DNA from: Bettongia penicillata ogilbyi
Lineage: Eukaryota; Chordata; Mammalia; Diprotodontia; Potoroidae
Direction of reading: 5' to 3'
Assembly (NCBI GenBank): GCA_023548195.1
Contig: JAJHZJ010000014.1
Location: 17,371,718-17,435,717, forward strand
DNA length: 64,000 bases
Of the stretch, positions 34,077 to 46,296 are shown piece by piece (the first letter of the stretch is position 1; the number at the start of each line of letters is the position of its first letter). The notes beneath the pieces were generated by a model that saw only the letters and a program-made list of their open reading frames with translations, was not told the origin of the DNA and searched no databases. The position numbers were made by a program, and so were the translations under genes.

Positions 34077-34764
34077 GGAAAGTAAAATGAGACCATGGGA
34101 GAAGATTGCCCTGTATCCCAAGAATCTCAACAATGCATGGACACTGCCCCATAAAAACTAAGAATGTTCTTAAATTGACCACATTTTCAGAAAATTTGAG
34201 ATTTCAGGACTTTTTTCTTTAAAAAAGGATGTGACGGTTATGATAGGACATTTGTTAAGAACTTAACCCTTTTCCCTAGAGGCTGGACATTTGAAGATAT
34301 CCTTCTTCACAACTTCTACAGAGAGAAAGGCTGTACTCTTAGAGGTCAGAACAACCCTTCTCTCTTTCACTAACTACAGCCATAGTTATGCCATGCTCCA
34401 TATCACCACTGTTGCCCCTTCTCCTGGTTCAGACATATTTGTCCCTGGGACAAGAGTTTCTAACTATAGCTCTAACTTTATTCTCTAAATTTGGTTTCAG
34501 TAGAAGTTAGGGAAAAGAGAGGAAAGCTTGGTGAATTTACTTTTCTCAACTTACCAGTCCCATACAGGTAGATAAATTTCTACCTCTTCTCAATCACCTC
34601 AAATCAGATCTCTCTCTGAAGAACATGGACAATGATGACTTATTCCAAAAGTCTCCCCCAGGTAGTGAAGAATAAACAGTGATAGAAATATAGGAATTAG
34701 GATTTGCTTATGTAAATTAAAGTATCCCTATGCAGCCACCTCATTTTCATAGACTAACCTTCTT

Positions 34765-34820
34765 GGCTAAAACATATATAACATATACATATATATGATA
34801 TATGTATATTTATATAATGA
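34765..34820. repeat. TA-rich simple repeat
   Basis: 'acatatataacatatacata' and similar units. Confidence 0.65.
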
Positions 34821-35204
34821 TAAAAATGCTAATTTTAGTTTTCATCACCCATTACCAATTAAAGTAGAAGGAATTCTTCTCAAATAGATAATCACAAAAA
34901 GTATAACTATTATAATACAATACAATAATTGATGTTAATAATTACGTGTCTAAGTCATAAAAAGGCCAAATCATATTTAACAGTTTTTTTAGGCAGAGTG
35001 GTACATAACATATTTTAAAAGAATTCCTTCAGAAATAGTTTTACAAAATGTTAAATTTGTTCTTGAAGGGGTTAGATTCAGTTATCTAGGAAATTTATTT
35101 ATATGGAACACCTTATTCTTCAACAAAGCCAGATAAGTGAGCTACTGCTTAAAATTCAAAATAATAGATTAATAATTATAGTACTAAAATTCAAGTTACA
35201 ATAC
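34821..35204. other. No recognisable feature
   Basis: AT-rich; nothing recognised. Confidence 0.4.
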
Positions 35205-35375
35205 GAAGAATATTAGATGGGGAGTCAGATTACATAGGTTCTATTCTTAATGCTACTATTAATTATATGACTTTGGACAACTTTCTTCATCATTCTGAGC
35301 CTTAGGTTTTCCATCTGTTGAATAAAGGGATTAGACTAGATGATTTTTCTAAGATGTTCCCCCTCCATCTTTCTT
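35205..35375 (+). mobile_element. MIR SINE
   Basis: 'gatggggagtcagattacat', 'tatgactttggacaactttc', 'ctgagccttaggttttccat' and 'aataaagggattagactaga' follow the MIR core in order. Confidence 0.82.
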
Positions 35376-36539
35376 TTTTTTTTAACCCGTGATTTATTAG
35401 TATAAGAAACTCAGTAAAGAAACAGACTGGTACTTAATTTGAAAATTATTTTTGTAGATAGTTGCCTAGTCACTGAGAGGCTAAGTTTTTTCATGTACCC
35501 ATTATAAGTCAGAAGTGCTCTTTAAAGCATGGAAAATTCTATAATTTAATCTCACATTCTGCATCCTGATGGTACCAAAAGTAAAGTTATCTAGGCTTGC
35601 TATTAATACTACTTTAGGAAACATGACTATAGGATAATACCTGAGCAGAATTTATATGGTTTAATAATTCAGTGTAAGTAATTAACATTTTGAACTCCAG
35701 TACTGTCAATATCAAGCTATATTAGCTTTTTCCAACTATTGAATCCATGTCAGATATTGCATTTGGTCATTAGTCATCTTTGTGCCAAGATAGCTCCTTA
35801 TTTTATTCTAGTGAACTAAAAGAATCATTGAGAAAGCAAATAGTTCTTTCTTAGGAGAATTACAGTAGGCAATTTTTTTTCCTGAATGGGCATATAATTC
35901 AAAGAATGTTTCCATTTGGCTTTCTATCAAGGAACATCATTAAGGTAGAAATGCTGTAAGGGACATGATCATGGGAGCCAAAAATGCTCATAAGTAATTA
36001 CTATCACTTTGATAATTAGACAAAATAATCAGTATAGTGGAGATAGTACACTTACCATTCACTACTGGGTCTTGAATCTGATTTCTTCAAAGAATGCCAA
36101 GAAAAGTAACTATTTCACTGCATTATGTTTCATTAACTATCTTTATTATGTAATGTGAAAGGAAAAGAATAAATGCCTTGGAACATGTAAACAGTGCAAC
36201 CTCACTTAAATAACTCCTTTCACAGAGACTTTGAATATTATTATTGTACCTATTAGAGAAAGGGAATAGAATCTTGGGGGAATAATGGTTAATGTTCATG
36301 ACTAGAGAGAATCTAAGTAAAACTGAGAGAACTTAGGGGAATTGCTTTCCTGGGAAGAATTGTCTTGGAGAATCTGTGAGAGAGTTGGAGTTAGTAGTCA
36401 TCTTTGATAGAATCTAGAAACATTCTATGGGAACTAAGTTTAATTCTAATTCTGTAGAGAACATATTCTAGAAAGAAAACTTTCTGAGAATTTCTGAATT
36501 ACTTTAATTACCATCCTGAGAAAATTGAATTTTTGGACT
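35376..36539. other. No recognisable feature
   Basis: AT-rich, no family recognised. Confidence 0.4.
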
Positions 36540-36985
36540 ATGGCTCCAATCAAGTAATCCACAAGCATTTTAATAAGTGCTTACTACGTTTCAGGTCTTG
36601 TACTAAGTTCTGGAGATACAAAGAAAGGGAAAAATAATAGTCTCTACTCTCAAAGATCTCACATTTTATGGAAAGTGACAAGGAGCAAACAACTATATTT
36701 AGATATATGAAAGATAAAGAGAGCTATGTAGATGCTAGATATAGTAGATATTTAAAGGATAAAATAGAGATAGTCTCAGAGGGAATGCAGTAGCAATGGA
36801 AGCAAGATGGATGGAAAGGTGTGTTATGTAAGGAAAGCTGAATCTTCAAGGAAGAGGCAGATGAGGACAGAGGACAGGGCATTGTTGAAATTGGGAATGG
36901 TCAGTGAAAATTTGTGGATTAAGGAGATGGACTTGAAAACCAGAAAGAAGGCCAATGTCATCAAATGGTGTGAAAATGTCATGCA
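36540..36985 (-). mobile_element. L2 LINE 3' region (antisense)
   Basis: 'ttaataagtgcttactacgt', 'ctaagttctggagatacaaa', 'ctcaaagatctcacatttta' and the later 'agggcattgttgaaattggg' parallel the L2 piece at 16585-17000. Confidence 0.75.
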
Positions 36986-37079
36986 ACTACCCTGACTGGA
37001 TCCTCTGAATTGATGTTACATAACCTCATTGGGAATTTTTTAGGTCCTTGCACTGCTGTGAAAGACTAAGGCTACCAGA

Positions 37080-37234
37080 AAAATTTCTCACACACTGTGG
37101 TTGTTGCTGTGTACAAAGTTTTCCTGGTTCTGCTCCTTTCGCTCAGTATCTGTTCATATAAGTCCTTCCAGCCTCTCTGAAGTCTTCCTGTTCATCATTT
37201 CTTATAGCACAAGAGTATTCCATTGCATTCATAT
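37080..37234 (-). mobile_element. L1 3' UTR piece, left of the RTE insertion
   Basis: 'ctgtgtacaaagttttcctggttctgctc' and 'tcatttcttatagcacaaga' match the marsupial L1 3' UTR also seen at about 11.45-11.58 kb. Continuous with 41336-43725 once the RTE is removed. Confidence 0.85.
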
Positions 37235-40200
37235 GGGGTGTAGGGTGTGCTCAGGGAGGATTGATACTTTTGGTGTGATGGTTGCCAAGCCCTTTTTTGG
37301 GATCTTTCCACCTCTGATGTCCACCTGTACCACCTAATTCTCACCTGTGGCTCCAAGAAGCTGTAGCATGCGCAGTGGCCACACCCCAGCAAACTGTTTT
37401 GGCAGATGGGCCAAACCAGGTTGAGAGTAACCAAGGGTTCTCAAACTCATTGGTTAGTTAGCGGGGTGTCTCCCCCAAGCATGTGAAGACTTCCTCTGGT
37501 GGAATGGACAGATGCATCAAGTGATGTGGAGTGCTTAGAGCTTGGTTAGATACCAAAGATGCCAAGGTCATCCATTGCATTCTAAACCACTGTCAGCCAT
37601 CTTGTCTCTTTTCTGCCACTGGACTATGATGACTCTGGAGAAAAGAGTGAGGCTGACAACTTCGTTTAGGTAAACGGAAGACAATGTTGGTGATGAGAAG
37701 GTCATGCGATCGCAAGTCTTCAGCAGTAAATGATGACTCAGGAGAGAGTGAGGCTGACAACTTCATGCATATCTACTTTGCTTAAATCCAGTTTACATAG
37801 GAATCAAAAGACATCATCCATACCATTTCACTATTGTGCCTCAATGTCCTGTGGTGACAGGCAAATGATGAAGCAGCAGTGCTAATACACTGGGAGCGGT
37901 AATCACAACCCTGCACACAGGCAACCCAGGCCATAGGGTCATTTCTCATTGGAAGCAGCAGTAAGACTCAGCTGCCCCCTGGGTGTCTGAGCAGCCTTTT
38001 AAGGGTTGCACTGCTCACCTCCTGGTGTGAGGAAGGGGGCTAGAGAAGGTGCCCTAAACATTGCCTGCTTACCCAACCCTGGCCTGATTACCGCTGCAGG
38101 TGGGGAATCCCACTATGCGGCTGAAACACAAAAAAATGTGCAAAATGTACAAAAACATCTGCAAAGATGATTCCACTTACCTTTGGCACATGGAATGTGC
38201 ACACACTAATAGACAACACAAAATTCAGTAGACCTGAAAGAACTGCTCTTATTGCAAGAGAACTCAACAAGTATCACATCCAAATAGCAGCCCTGAGTGA
38301 AACAAGGTTGACAAATGAAAGCCAGTTTACTGAAGTTGGAGCTGTATACACTTTTTTCTGGAGTGGGTGCAGTGGAGTGCTGTGAAGCTGGAGTGGGTTT
38401 TTCAATCAAAACTATTCTGATCAGCAAGCTGGTATGCCTGCCAAAAGGAGTGAATGACAGGCTCATGACAATGTGATTGCCACTTGCAGGAAAACGCCAT
38501 GCCACCATGATCAACGCCTATGCTCCCACCATGACAAACTCTGAGAAGTCAAAGAAAAATTTTATGAAGATCTAGAGACCCTTATCATCAATGTGCCAAA
38601 AGAGGACAAGTTTATAATTCTGGATGACTTTAATGCTAGAGTAGGCTCAGACTTGGCAGGGAGTCCTAGGGAGGAATGGAATTGGAAACAGCAACGGCAG
38701 GGGTCATTTGCTGCTGAAGACTTGTGCATTGCATGATCTTCTCATCGCCAACATTGTCTTCTGTTTATTTAAATGCAATAAAACTTCATGGATGCACCCT
38801 TGCAGCAAACATTGGCATCTAATAGATGATGTGATTGTAAGGAGAAGAGACAGGCAAGATGTGAGAGTGATAAAGGCAATGTGTGGTGCAGAGTGCTGGA
38901 CTGATCATAGACCTATCCTTTCTAAGCTAAATATTCACATTCATCCAAAGTGCTGCACCCAAAGCAAAATGACTACCAGAAAAATTAATTTAAACAAATT
39001 AGAACTCTTCTCTAAGCATGAATAATTTGTTGTTAACTTGGAGGGAAAGTTGAGCCAATACACAGCTGGCAACAGTGGAGCAGAAAAGGAGTGGGCAGCT
39101 TTCAGAGATTTGGTGTACAGCACTGCATTTGCTCATCTGGGTCAGAGCACTCGCAAACACTAAGATGAAAATGATGGGGAAATTCAGAAGCTGCTAAACA
39201 AAAAAACATAAACTCCACCATTTATCAGCAGGATAGTTCATCCACCTCTAAGAAGGCAGAATTTAATTCCATCAACAGCAAAGTACAAGCAAAGTTTAGA
39301 GAGATACAGAATTCCTGGCTCAGTAAGAAGGCAGATGAAATTCAGTTTTATGCGGATAGTAACAATCCAAAGCACTATTATAATCCCCTGAAAGCTATTT
39401 ATGGACTAAAAACCTATGTTGTATTCACAACTACTCAGTGCTGATGGAGTCATGATCATTAGTGATAAGGACATGACCCTAGACAGATGGGCTGAATACT
39501 TTCATAGTGTTCTCAACAGACCATAATCAATAAATAGTCAGTCCCTCCTTAGTTGAACTTCCAACTGAAGAAGAGGTTTTGAGGGCCATTAGGCTCCTTT
39601 CATGTGACAAAGCGCCTGGTGCTGATTCTATTCCTGCTGAGATTTACAAGGTAGGAGGACCATTGCTCATACAAAAGCTGACTGTAATTTTCTAGGTTAT
39701 ATGGCCAGAGGAGGTTATCCCCCAGGAGTTCAAGGATGCCTCTATTGTCTATCTCTATAAGGGTAAAGAAAATAGATTGTCCTGTGACAATCACAGGGGC
39801 GTCTCTCTCTTAGTCATTGCTGGCAAAATTATTGCTAGAGTCCTCCGTAATAAGCTGATCCTTCACTTGGAAGATGGTCATATACCTGAGAGCCAGTGTG
39901 GCTTCAGAAAGGGCCGAGTAACAGTCGATATGATTTCTCCAGCAGAAATGCCAGGAGCAGAACAGAGATCTGTACACAATGTTTATAGATCTGATCAAGG
40001 TCCTTGACACTGTTAGTCATGTGGCCTTATGGAAAATCATATCAAAATTTGATCACCCAGATAAGTTCCTCAGTATTGTACATCAATTTCATGATGGCAT
40101 GTTTGCTCAGGTTCTGCATAATCAACAATGCTCTTGTGCCTTTCCAGTCATCAGTGGGGTGAAACAGGGCTGTGTGTTTGCTCCCATGCTTTTTAACATG

Positions 40201-41335
40201 ATGTTTTCAGCCATGTTGACAAATATTTTTAATGAGGATACACATGGCATCAAGGTCAACCACCATACTGATGGCAGGTTCTTCAATTTGAAAGACTACA
40301 AGCCAAGACCAAAGTGGAGGGAGTACTGATGCATGATTTTCAGTTTGCAGATGATTGTGCACTAATGCAGCCTCTGAAGCTGAGATGCAACAAATATGGA
40401 TCAATTCTGTGCTGCCTGTGCTCATTTTGGCCTAATAATTAACACCAAGAAAACACAGATGCTCCATTAGTCGCCACCACACCATCCATACGTGGAACCA
40501 TTGGTTACAACAAATGGAGAAGTTTTGAATCCTGTGGATAAGTTCACTTACCTTGGTAGTAAATATCCTAGGATGTACACGTTGACAATGAGATTGATAC
40601 ACACATTGCCAGAGCTAGCTCAGTGTTTGGGAGACTCTGAAGAACATTTTGGGAGACAAGAGGTATTAGACTGACTACCAAACTGAAGGTCTACAGAGCT
40701 GATGTGCTGACCTCACTGTTATATTCCTGTGAAACATGGACAGTCTACCAGTGCCGTGCCAGGAAACTGAATCACTTTCATTTGAACTGTCTTAGGAAGA
40801 TTCTGAGGATTACCTGGCAGGACAAATTACCAGACACTGAAGTCTTTGCTTGAGCTGAACTGCCAAGTATTCAAATTTTGCTTCAGAGAGTGCAACTTTA
40901 ATGGGCTGGCCACATTGTTCAAATGCAAAATGTATGCTTGCCAAAAAGACTATTTTATGGAGAATTCACGTGGGGCAGACATAGTGGCCAGAAGAAATGA
41001 CACAAGGACACTCTCAAGATCTCTCTCAAGAACTTTGGATTCGATTGGGCAACATGGGAGACACTGGCACAGGACCACTCAGCATGCCATGCCCATATCA
41101 GAAAGGGTGCTGTGCTCTTTGAGCAAAGCAGAATTGAGACACCACAAAGTAAATGCAGCATATGCAAATTTGGGATATTCACCCCAAATATTCACATGGA
41201 CTATCTGTGCCCAACCTGTGGTAGAACATTCCGAGCTTGTATTGGTCTGATCAGCCATAGTCAGATACACTGAAATTTAACTTTATCATGGTGATGTCAT
41301 TTTGGTCCTCATCGAAGGCGAAGGCCAACAACCAA
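37235..41335 (+). mobile_element. RTE/BovB-type LINE, near full length, inserted in L1
   Basis: About 4.1 kb with a roughly 0.9-kb 5' UTR, a single decayed EN-RT ORF and a 3' UTR of only about 60 bp ('gatgtcattttggtcctcat...gaaggccaacaacc'). It is flanked by a 17-bp TSD with 14 matches: TTCCATTGCATTCATAT at 37218-37234 and TTTCATTACATTCACAT at 41336-41352. The duplicated target lies within the L1 3' UTR. The 5' UTR contains two related blocks around 'gatgactctggag...gaggctgacaactt' (about 37625-37668 and 37729-37764). Confidence 0.92.
38167..41275 (+). pseudogene. RTE endonuclease-reverse transcriptase ORF (decayed)
   Basis: The ORF of RTE LINEs nicks target DNA with an APE-type endonuclease and primes reverse transcription there. 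Visible in order: EN motifs WNVHTL (about 38190) and AALSETRL (about 38290), a DDFNARVGSD segment where the family has GDFNARVG (about 38620), and TDHRPI (about 38900). RT motifs follow: DKAPGADSIPAEIYK (about 39605), NHRGVSLL, CGFRKGR, DLIKVLDTV (family DLTKAFDTV, about 39985), GVKQGC and the catalytic FADD (about 40346), then KFTYLGS. The C-terminus has a CCHH finger (Cys at 41208 and 41217, His at 41256 and 41268) before TGA. Several frameshifts and stops; inactive. Confidence 0.9.
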
Positions 41336-43725
41336 TTTCATTACATTCACATACTATAATTTGTTCAACCATTCCCTAGCTGATGAGCATCCCCCTGATT
41401 TCCAGTTTTTGGCTACCACAAAGAGAGCTGCTATAAATATTTTTGTACATGTGGGATCCTTTTGCATTTTTATGATCTCTTTGGGATACAATCCTAGAAA
41501 TGATATTGCTGAGTCAAAGGGTATGCACATTTTTGTAGCCCTTTGGGCATAGTTCCAGTTTGCTCTCTAGAATGGTTATATCAACTCACAGCTCCACCAA
41601 CAATGAATTAGTGTTCTACTCTCCCACATCATCTCCAACATTTATCATCTTCCTGTACCACATCCTGTGATGTGGTACCTCAGAGTTATTTTGATTTGCA
41701 TCTCTTTAATTGATAGTGATTTAGAGCATTTTTTCATATGACAATAGATAGCTTTAATTTCTTCTTCTGAAAGCTGCCTATTCATATCCTTTGATCATTT
41801 ATCAATTGGGGAATGACTTGTATTCTTGTAAATTTGACTCAGTTCTCTATATATTTCAAAAATGAGGGCTTTATCTCAGACACTAGTTGCAAAAATTCTT
41901 TCCCAGTTTTCTACTTCCCTCCTAATCTTGGTTGCATTAGTTTTGTTTGTGTAAAAACTTTTCAATTTAATGTAATCAAAATTATCCATTTTGCACTTCA
42001 TAATGTTCTCTATCTCTTGTTTGGTCAAAAATTTGTCCATTATCCCTAAATCTGACAAATACATTACTCCTTGCTCCCCTAATTTGTTTATAGTATCAGG
42101 CTTTATACCTAGATCATGTATCCATTTGAACTTCATTCTTATGTATGGTGTCAGGCATTGGTCTATGCCCAGTTTTTGCCCCACTGTTATCCAGTTTTCC
42201 CAGCAATTTTTGTTGAACAGTAAGTTCTTATCTCAGAAGCTGGGGTCTTTCGGTTTATCAAACAGATTACTGTATTCATTGCCTGGAGTATCTAACCTAT
42301 TCCACTGATTTACCCCTCTATTTCTTAGCCAGTATGAAGTGGTTTTGATGATTGCTGCTTTATAATACAATTTGAGATCTGGTAGAGCTAGGCCACCTTC
42401 CCTAGCATTTCTTTTCACTCCCTTGATATTTAAGACTTTTTATTCTTCCAGATGAATTTTGATATTATTCTTTTTATCTTTAGAAAATAAGTATCTGGTA
42501 GTTTGATTGGTATGGTACTGAAAAAGCAAATTAACTTAGATAGAATTGTCATTTTTATTATATTAGCCTGGGCTATCCACGAGCAGCTGATGTTTTTTCA
42601 CTTAGATCTGACTTCATTGTGCGAAAAGTGTTTTGTAATTGTTCATATAGTCCCTGAGTTTGTTTTGGCAGATAGACTCCCAGATATTTTGTAGTATCTA
42701 CCATAGCTTTGAATGGGATTTCTCTTTCTATCTCTTGCTGTTGGACTTTGAGAGTAATATATAGAAATGCAGATGATTTATTTGGGTTTATTTTGTAACC
42801 TGCAACTTTATTTATTATTTCAAGTAGTTTTCTACTTGATTCTCTGAGATTCTCTAAGTCATCATATCATCTGCAGAGAGTGATAACTTGATTTCTTATT
42901 TGCCTATTCTAATTCCTTCAATTTCTTTTTCTTCTCTTATTGCTAAAGCTAATATTTCCAGTATCATGTTTAATAATAGTGGTGATAATCGACATTCTCT
43001 TTTCATCCCTGATCTTATTGGAAATGCATCTAGCTTATCCCCATTGCACATAATGCTTGCTGATGGTTTTAGGTAGACACTGCTTATTATTTTATGGAAG
43101 GTTCCATTTATTCCTATGTTCTCCAGTGTTTTCAATAGGAATGGGTGTTGTATTTTTTCAAAAGCTTTTTCTGCATCTATTGATGTAATCATGTGGTTTC
43201 TATTAGTTTTGCTGTTGATGAGATCAATAATGCTGACAGTTTTCCTAATATTGAACCAAACCACATACCTGGTATAAATCCTACCTGATCATAATGTATT
43301 ATTCTCATGATAAGCTGCTATATTCTTTTTTCTAATATCTTACTTAAAATTTTTGCATCCATATTCATTAGAGAAATTTGGTCTATAATTTTCTTTCTCT
43401 ATTTTGGCTTTTTCTGGTTTAGGTATCAGAACCATATTTGTATCATAAAATGAATTTGATAGAACTTCTTCTTCTTCAATCATCCCAAATAGTCTATATA
43501 GTATTGGAATTAACTGTTGTTTAAACATTTAACAAAATTCACAGGTAAATCCATCTGGCCCTGGAGATTTTTTCCTGGGGAGTTCATTGATGGTTTATTC
43601 AATTTCTTTTTCTGAGATGGTGTTATGTAAATATTTTACTTCCTCTTCTGTTAATCTGGGCAATTTATGTTTTTAAAAATATTCATCCATCTCATCAATG
43701 TGATTTTTCTAAAGGTCTAGTCTGG
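41336..43725 (-). mobile_element. L1 ORF2 (antisense), right of the RTE insertion
   Basis: Minus-strand readings give successive ORF2 segments: the C-terminus near 41.4-41.6 kb, GIDQCLTPYIRMKFKWIHDL (41876-42184), YYKAAIIKTTSYWLRNR (42233-42418), and the RT palm with [16 protein letters not shown] and SPLL (42896-43264, an open stretch of 122 codons). [17 protein letters not shown] (43340-43528) lies upstream. Truncated at about 43725, so EN and ORF1 are missing. Several stops and frameshifts. Confidence 0.93.
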
Positions 43726-44250
43726 CCATATGATTCCCTGCCCCTCAAATAAGTTCCAATGGCCAACAATCAACTCCAGGATCAAATATAAAGCCCTTTT
43801 GGCGCCCAAAGCCCTTTATGACCTAGCCCTACCTCACATCTTGCTAGTCTACTTATACCTTACTCCTCATCATGTACTCTATGATCCAGTAACACTGGTC
43901 TTTATGTTCTGTGGAGTGCCTCAAACAAGGCAGTATAGCTCTTGACTCTGGGCATTTTCCCTCTCTGTCCCCCATGAATGGAATGCTCTCATTCTTCATC
44001 TCTGATTTCCCTGGATTCCTTTGAGTCTCAACTAAAATTCCACTTTGTACAGGAAGCATTTGCCAATTTCTCTTAATTTTGGTGCTTTCCTTCTGTTTAC
44101 CCTGTATATACTGAGTTTGGATGTAGTTGTGTGTTGTCCCTTTCATTAGACTTTCTTGAGGACAGGGACTGTCTTTTGCTTTTTGTTTTATCCTCAGCAC
44201 TTAGCTCAGTGACTAGAACATAGTAGATGTTTAATTTATTGACTGATTGA
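43726..44250 (+). mobile_element. L2 LINE 3' end (sense)
   Basis: 'caggatcaaatataaagcc', 'aagccctttatgacctagcc', 'actctatgatccagtaacac', 'catgaatggaatgctctc', 'ttgaggacagggactgtctt' and 'ctcagcacttagctcagtga' reproduce the end of L2 ORF2 and its 3' UTR. The final 'tagatgtttaat..attgactgattga' is the L2 terminus. Confidence 0.88.
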
Positions 44251-44254
44251 CTAT

Positions 44255-44938
44255 GTGGAGGGAAACAAAATGTAAGAAGAGGAGAAACGTAGGAATAGGC
44301 CAGATTTTTGAAGGGCCTTAATAGCCAAAAATCTTCCTTTACACATAAACTAGAAATGATAGGGAGCCACTGGAATTTATTGTCTAATGAGATGTGCTTT
44401 AGGAAAATCACTTTGGCAGCTAAGTGGAGGATGGACTAGAGTAGTAAGAGACTTGAGCAAAGAGACTAATCAGCAAGCTATTGCAATAGTGTAGGCATCA
44501 GGTGATGAGGACTTGCATCAGAGTGGTGACTCTATTACCGGAAAAAAGAAAATATATGAAAGAAGTGTTATCAAGGTAGAAAGAACAGGATTTGGCAGCA
44601 TATTGGATATACAGATGAGTGTGAATGAGGAATCAAAGATAATACCTTGACTGCAATCCTGAAAAGTCAATGGTGTCCTTGACATTGATAGAGAAATTCA
44701 GAAGAAGGGAAGATTTTGAGGTAAAGATGCTGAATCCTGGTTTGGATATGTTGAGTTTAATATGTCTGTGGGCATCCATATGTCAAATAGATGGTTGAAA
44801 ATGAGAGATTGGAGGTGAGGAAAGAAATTAGGCCTGGACAAATAGATGTGAAGATCATTTTCAAGGAGATGATAAATGAATGTATGGAAGCTAATGAGTT
44901 AAAGAAGAGGGTTAAAAGCATACCCTTGGGTAATACTT
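44255..44938 (-). mobile_element. L2 LINE ORF2 (antisense), first part
   Basis: 'gaagggccttaatagccaaa', 'gatagggagccactggaatt', 'aggaaaatcactttggcagc', 'aagctattgcaatagtgtag', 'gatatgttgagtttaatatg' and 'aaagaagagggttaaaagc' follow antisense L2 ORF2 order. Interrupted by the LTR; continues at 47138. Confidence 0.87.
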
Positions 44939-45234
44939 TGTAATGCTAATGAGAGTTAAAGATCTTTCACACATGTTAATGGGCCTGCCCATTAAAGGAA
45001 GTTTGATTAGGGGAGATTTGTTTTATAGGAAGACCCACATCTTTTGTTGATTTCTAATGAGGCACTGGTACTCAAGGGTTGTGATGCCCTCTGACTCTGA
45101 AAAGTGCATAAATACTCTGAGGTAAGGTTTTACTTTTAGACTTACTCATTGGAAGTGTTTGTTTGTCAGAAGAGACTCTGGGCAGCCCCTAAGGAGACCT
45201 CTGGTTTTGAAAATCCAGATGTTGGTGTTTCTTT
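44939..45234 (+). mobile_element. Solo LTR (TGTAAT...ATTACA family), 5' part
   Basis: Begins TGTAATG at 44939. About 70% or better similarity by eye to the minus-strand LTR at 62893-63491: 'gagagttaaagatctt', 'ttgattaggg.agatttgtttt', 'tctgactctgaaaag', and a TATA-like 'gcataaatactctgagg'. Interrupted at the TSD of HAL1 copy 4. Confidence 0.9.
45218..45234. repeat. Target-site duplication of HAL1 copy 4 (left)
   Basis: GATGTTGGTGTTTCTTT, identical to 46831-46847; 17 of 17. Confidence 0.95.
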
Positions 45235-46237
45235 TTTTTTTTAATGCAGATATTTTAAGTAGTCTTCATTTTTAAAAATACATTTTCTTCATTTATTTTT
45301 ACAATAACAGACCTACAGAACTCCAGAGCTGGAAGGAAGCTGGAGGCCACATCTACCTGCAAAAAGACTTGCTTCTCCACCATTATCCCAGAAGGTCCAA
45401 CAGTCTTCTTTTTTTTTGTATTTAAATTTATTTATTTAAGTTTTCGACATTCATTTCCATAAAATTTTGGGTTCCAAATTTTCTCCCCATTCTCACCTCC
45501 CCCCACCCCAAAACACTGAGCATTCTAATTACCCCTATCACCAATCTGCCCTCCCTTCTAACATCCCTCCCTTCCCTTATCCCCATCTTCTCTTTTGTCC
45601 TGTAGGGCAAGATAACTTTCCATACCCCATTATTTGTATTTCTTATTTCCTAGTTGCAAGAAAAATACTCAACAGTTGTTCCTAAAACCTTGAGCTCCAA
45701 CTTCTCTTCATCCCTCCCTCCCCACCCCTCCCCTTTGGGAAAGCAAGCAATTCAATATAGGCCATATCTGTGTAGTTTTGCAAATGACTTCGATAATATT
45801 CATGTTCTGCAAGACTAACTATATTTCCCTCCATCTTATCCTGCCCCCCATTTCTTCTATTCTCCTTTTTGACCCTATCCCTCCCCAAGAGTGTTGATTT
45901 CTAATTGCTCCCCCCTCCCACTGCCCTCCCTTCCGTCATCCCCCCACCCTGCTTATCCCCTTCTCCCCCACTTTCCTGTATTGTAAGATAGGTTTTCATA
46001 ACAAAATGAGTGTGCATTTTATTCCTTCCTTTAGTTGAATGTGATGAGAGTAAGCTTTGTGTTTTTTTCTCTCACCTCCCCTCTTTTTCCATCCACTGAG
46101 AAGTCTTTTACTTGCCTCTTTTATGAGAGATAATTTACCCCATTCTACTTCTCCCTTTCTCCTCCCAATAGGTTTCTCTCTCACAGCTTAATTTCATTTT
46201 TTAAAGATATAATCCCATCCTATTCAATTCACCCTGT

Positions 46238-46296
<59 letters not shown>

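Noticed and set aside
43853..44200. 115-codon open frame (-)
   Set aside because: It is the antisense of the L2 3' end, so a shadow of the LINE.
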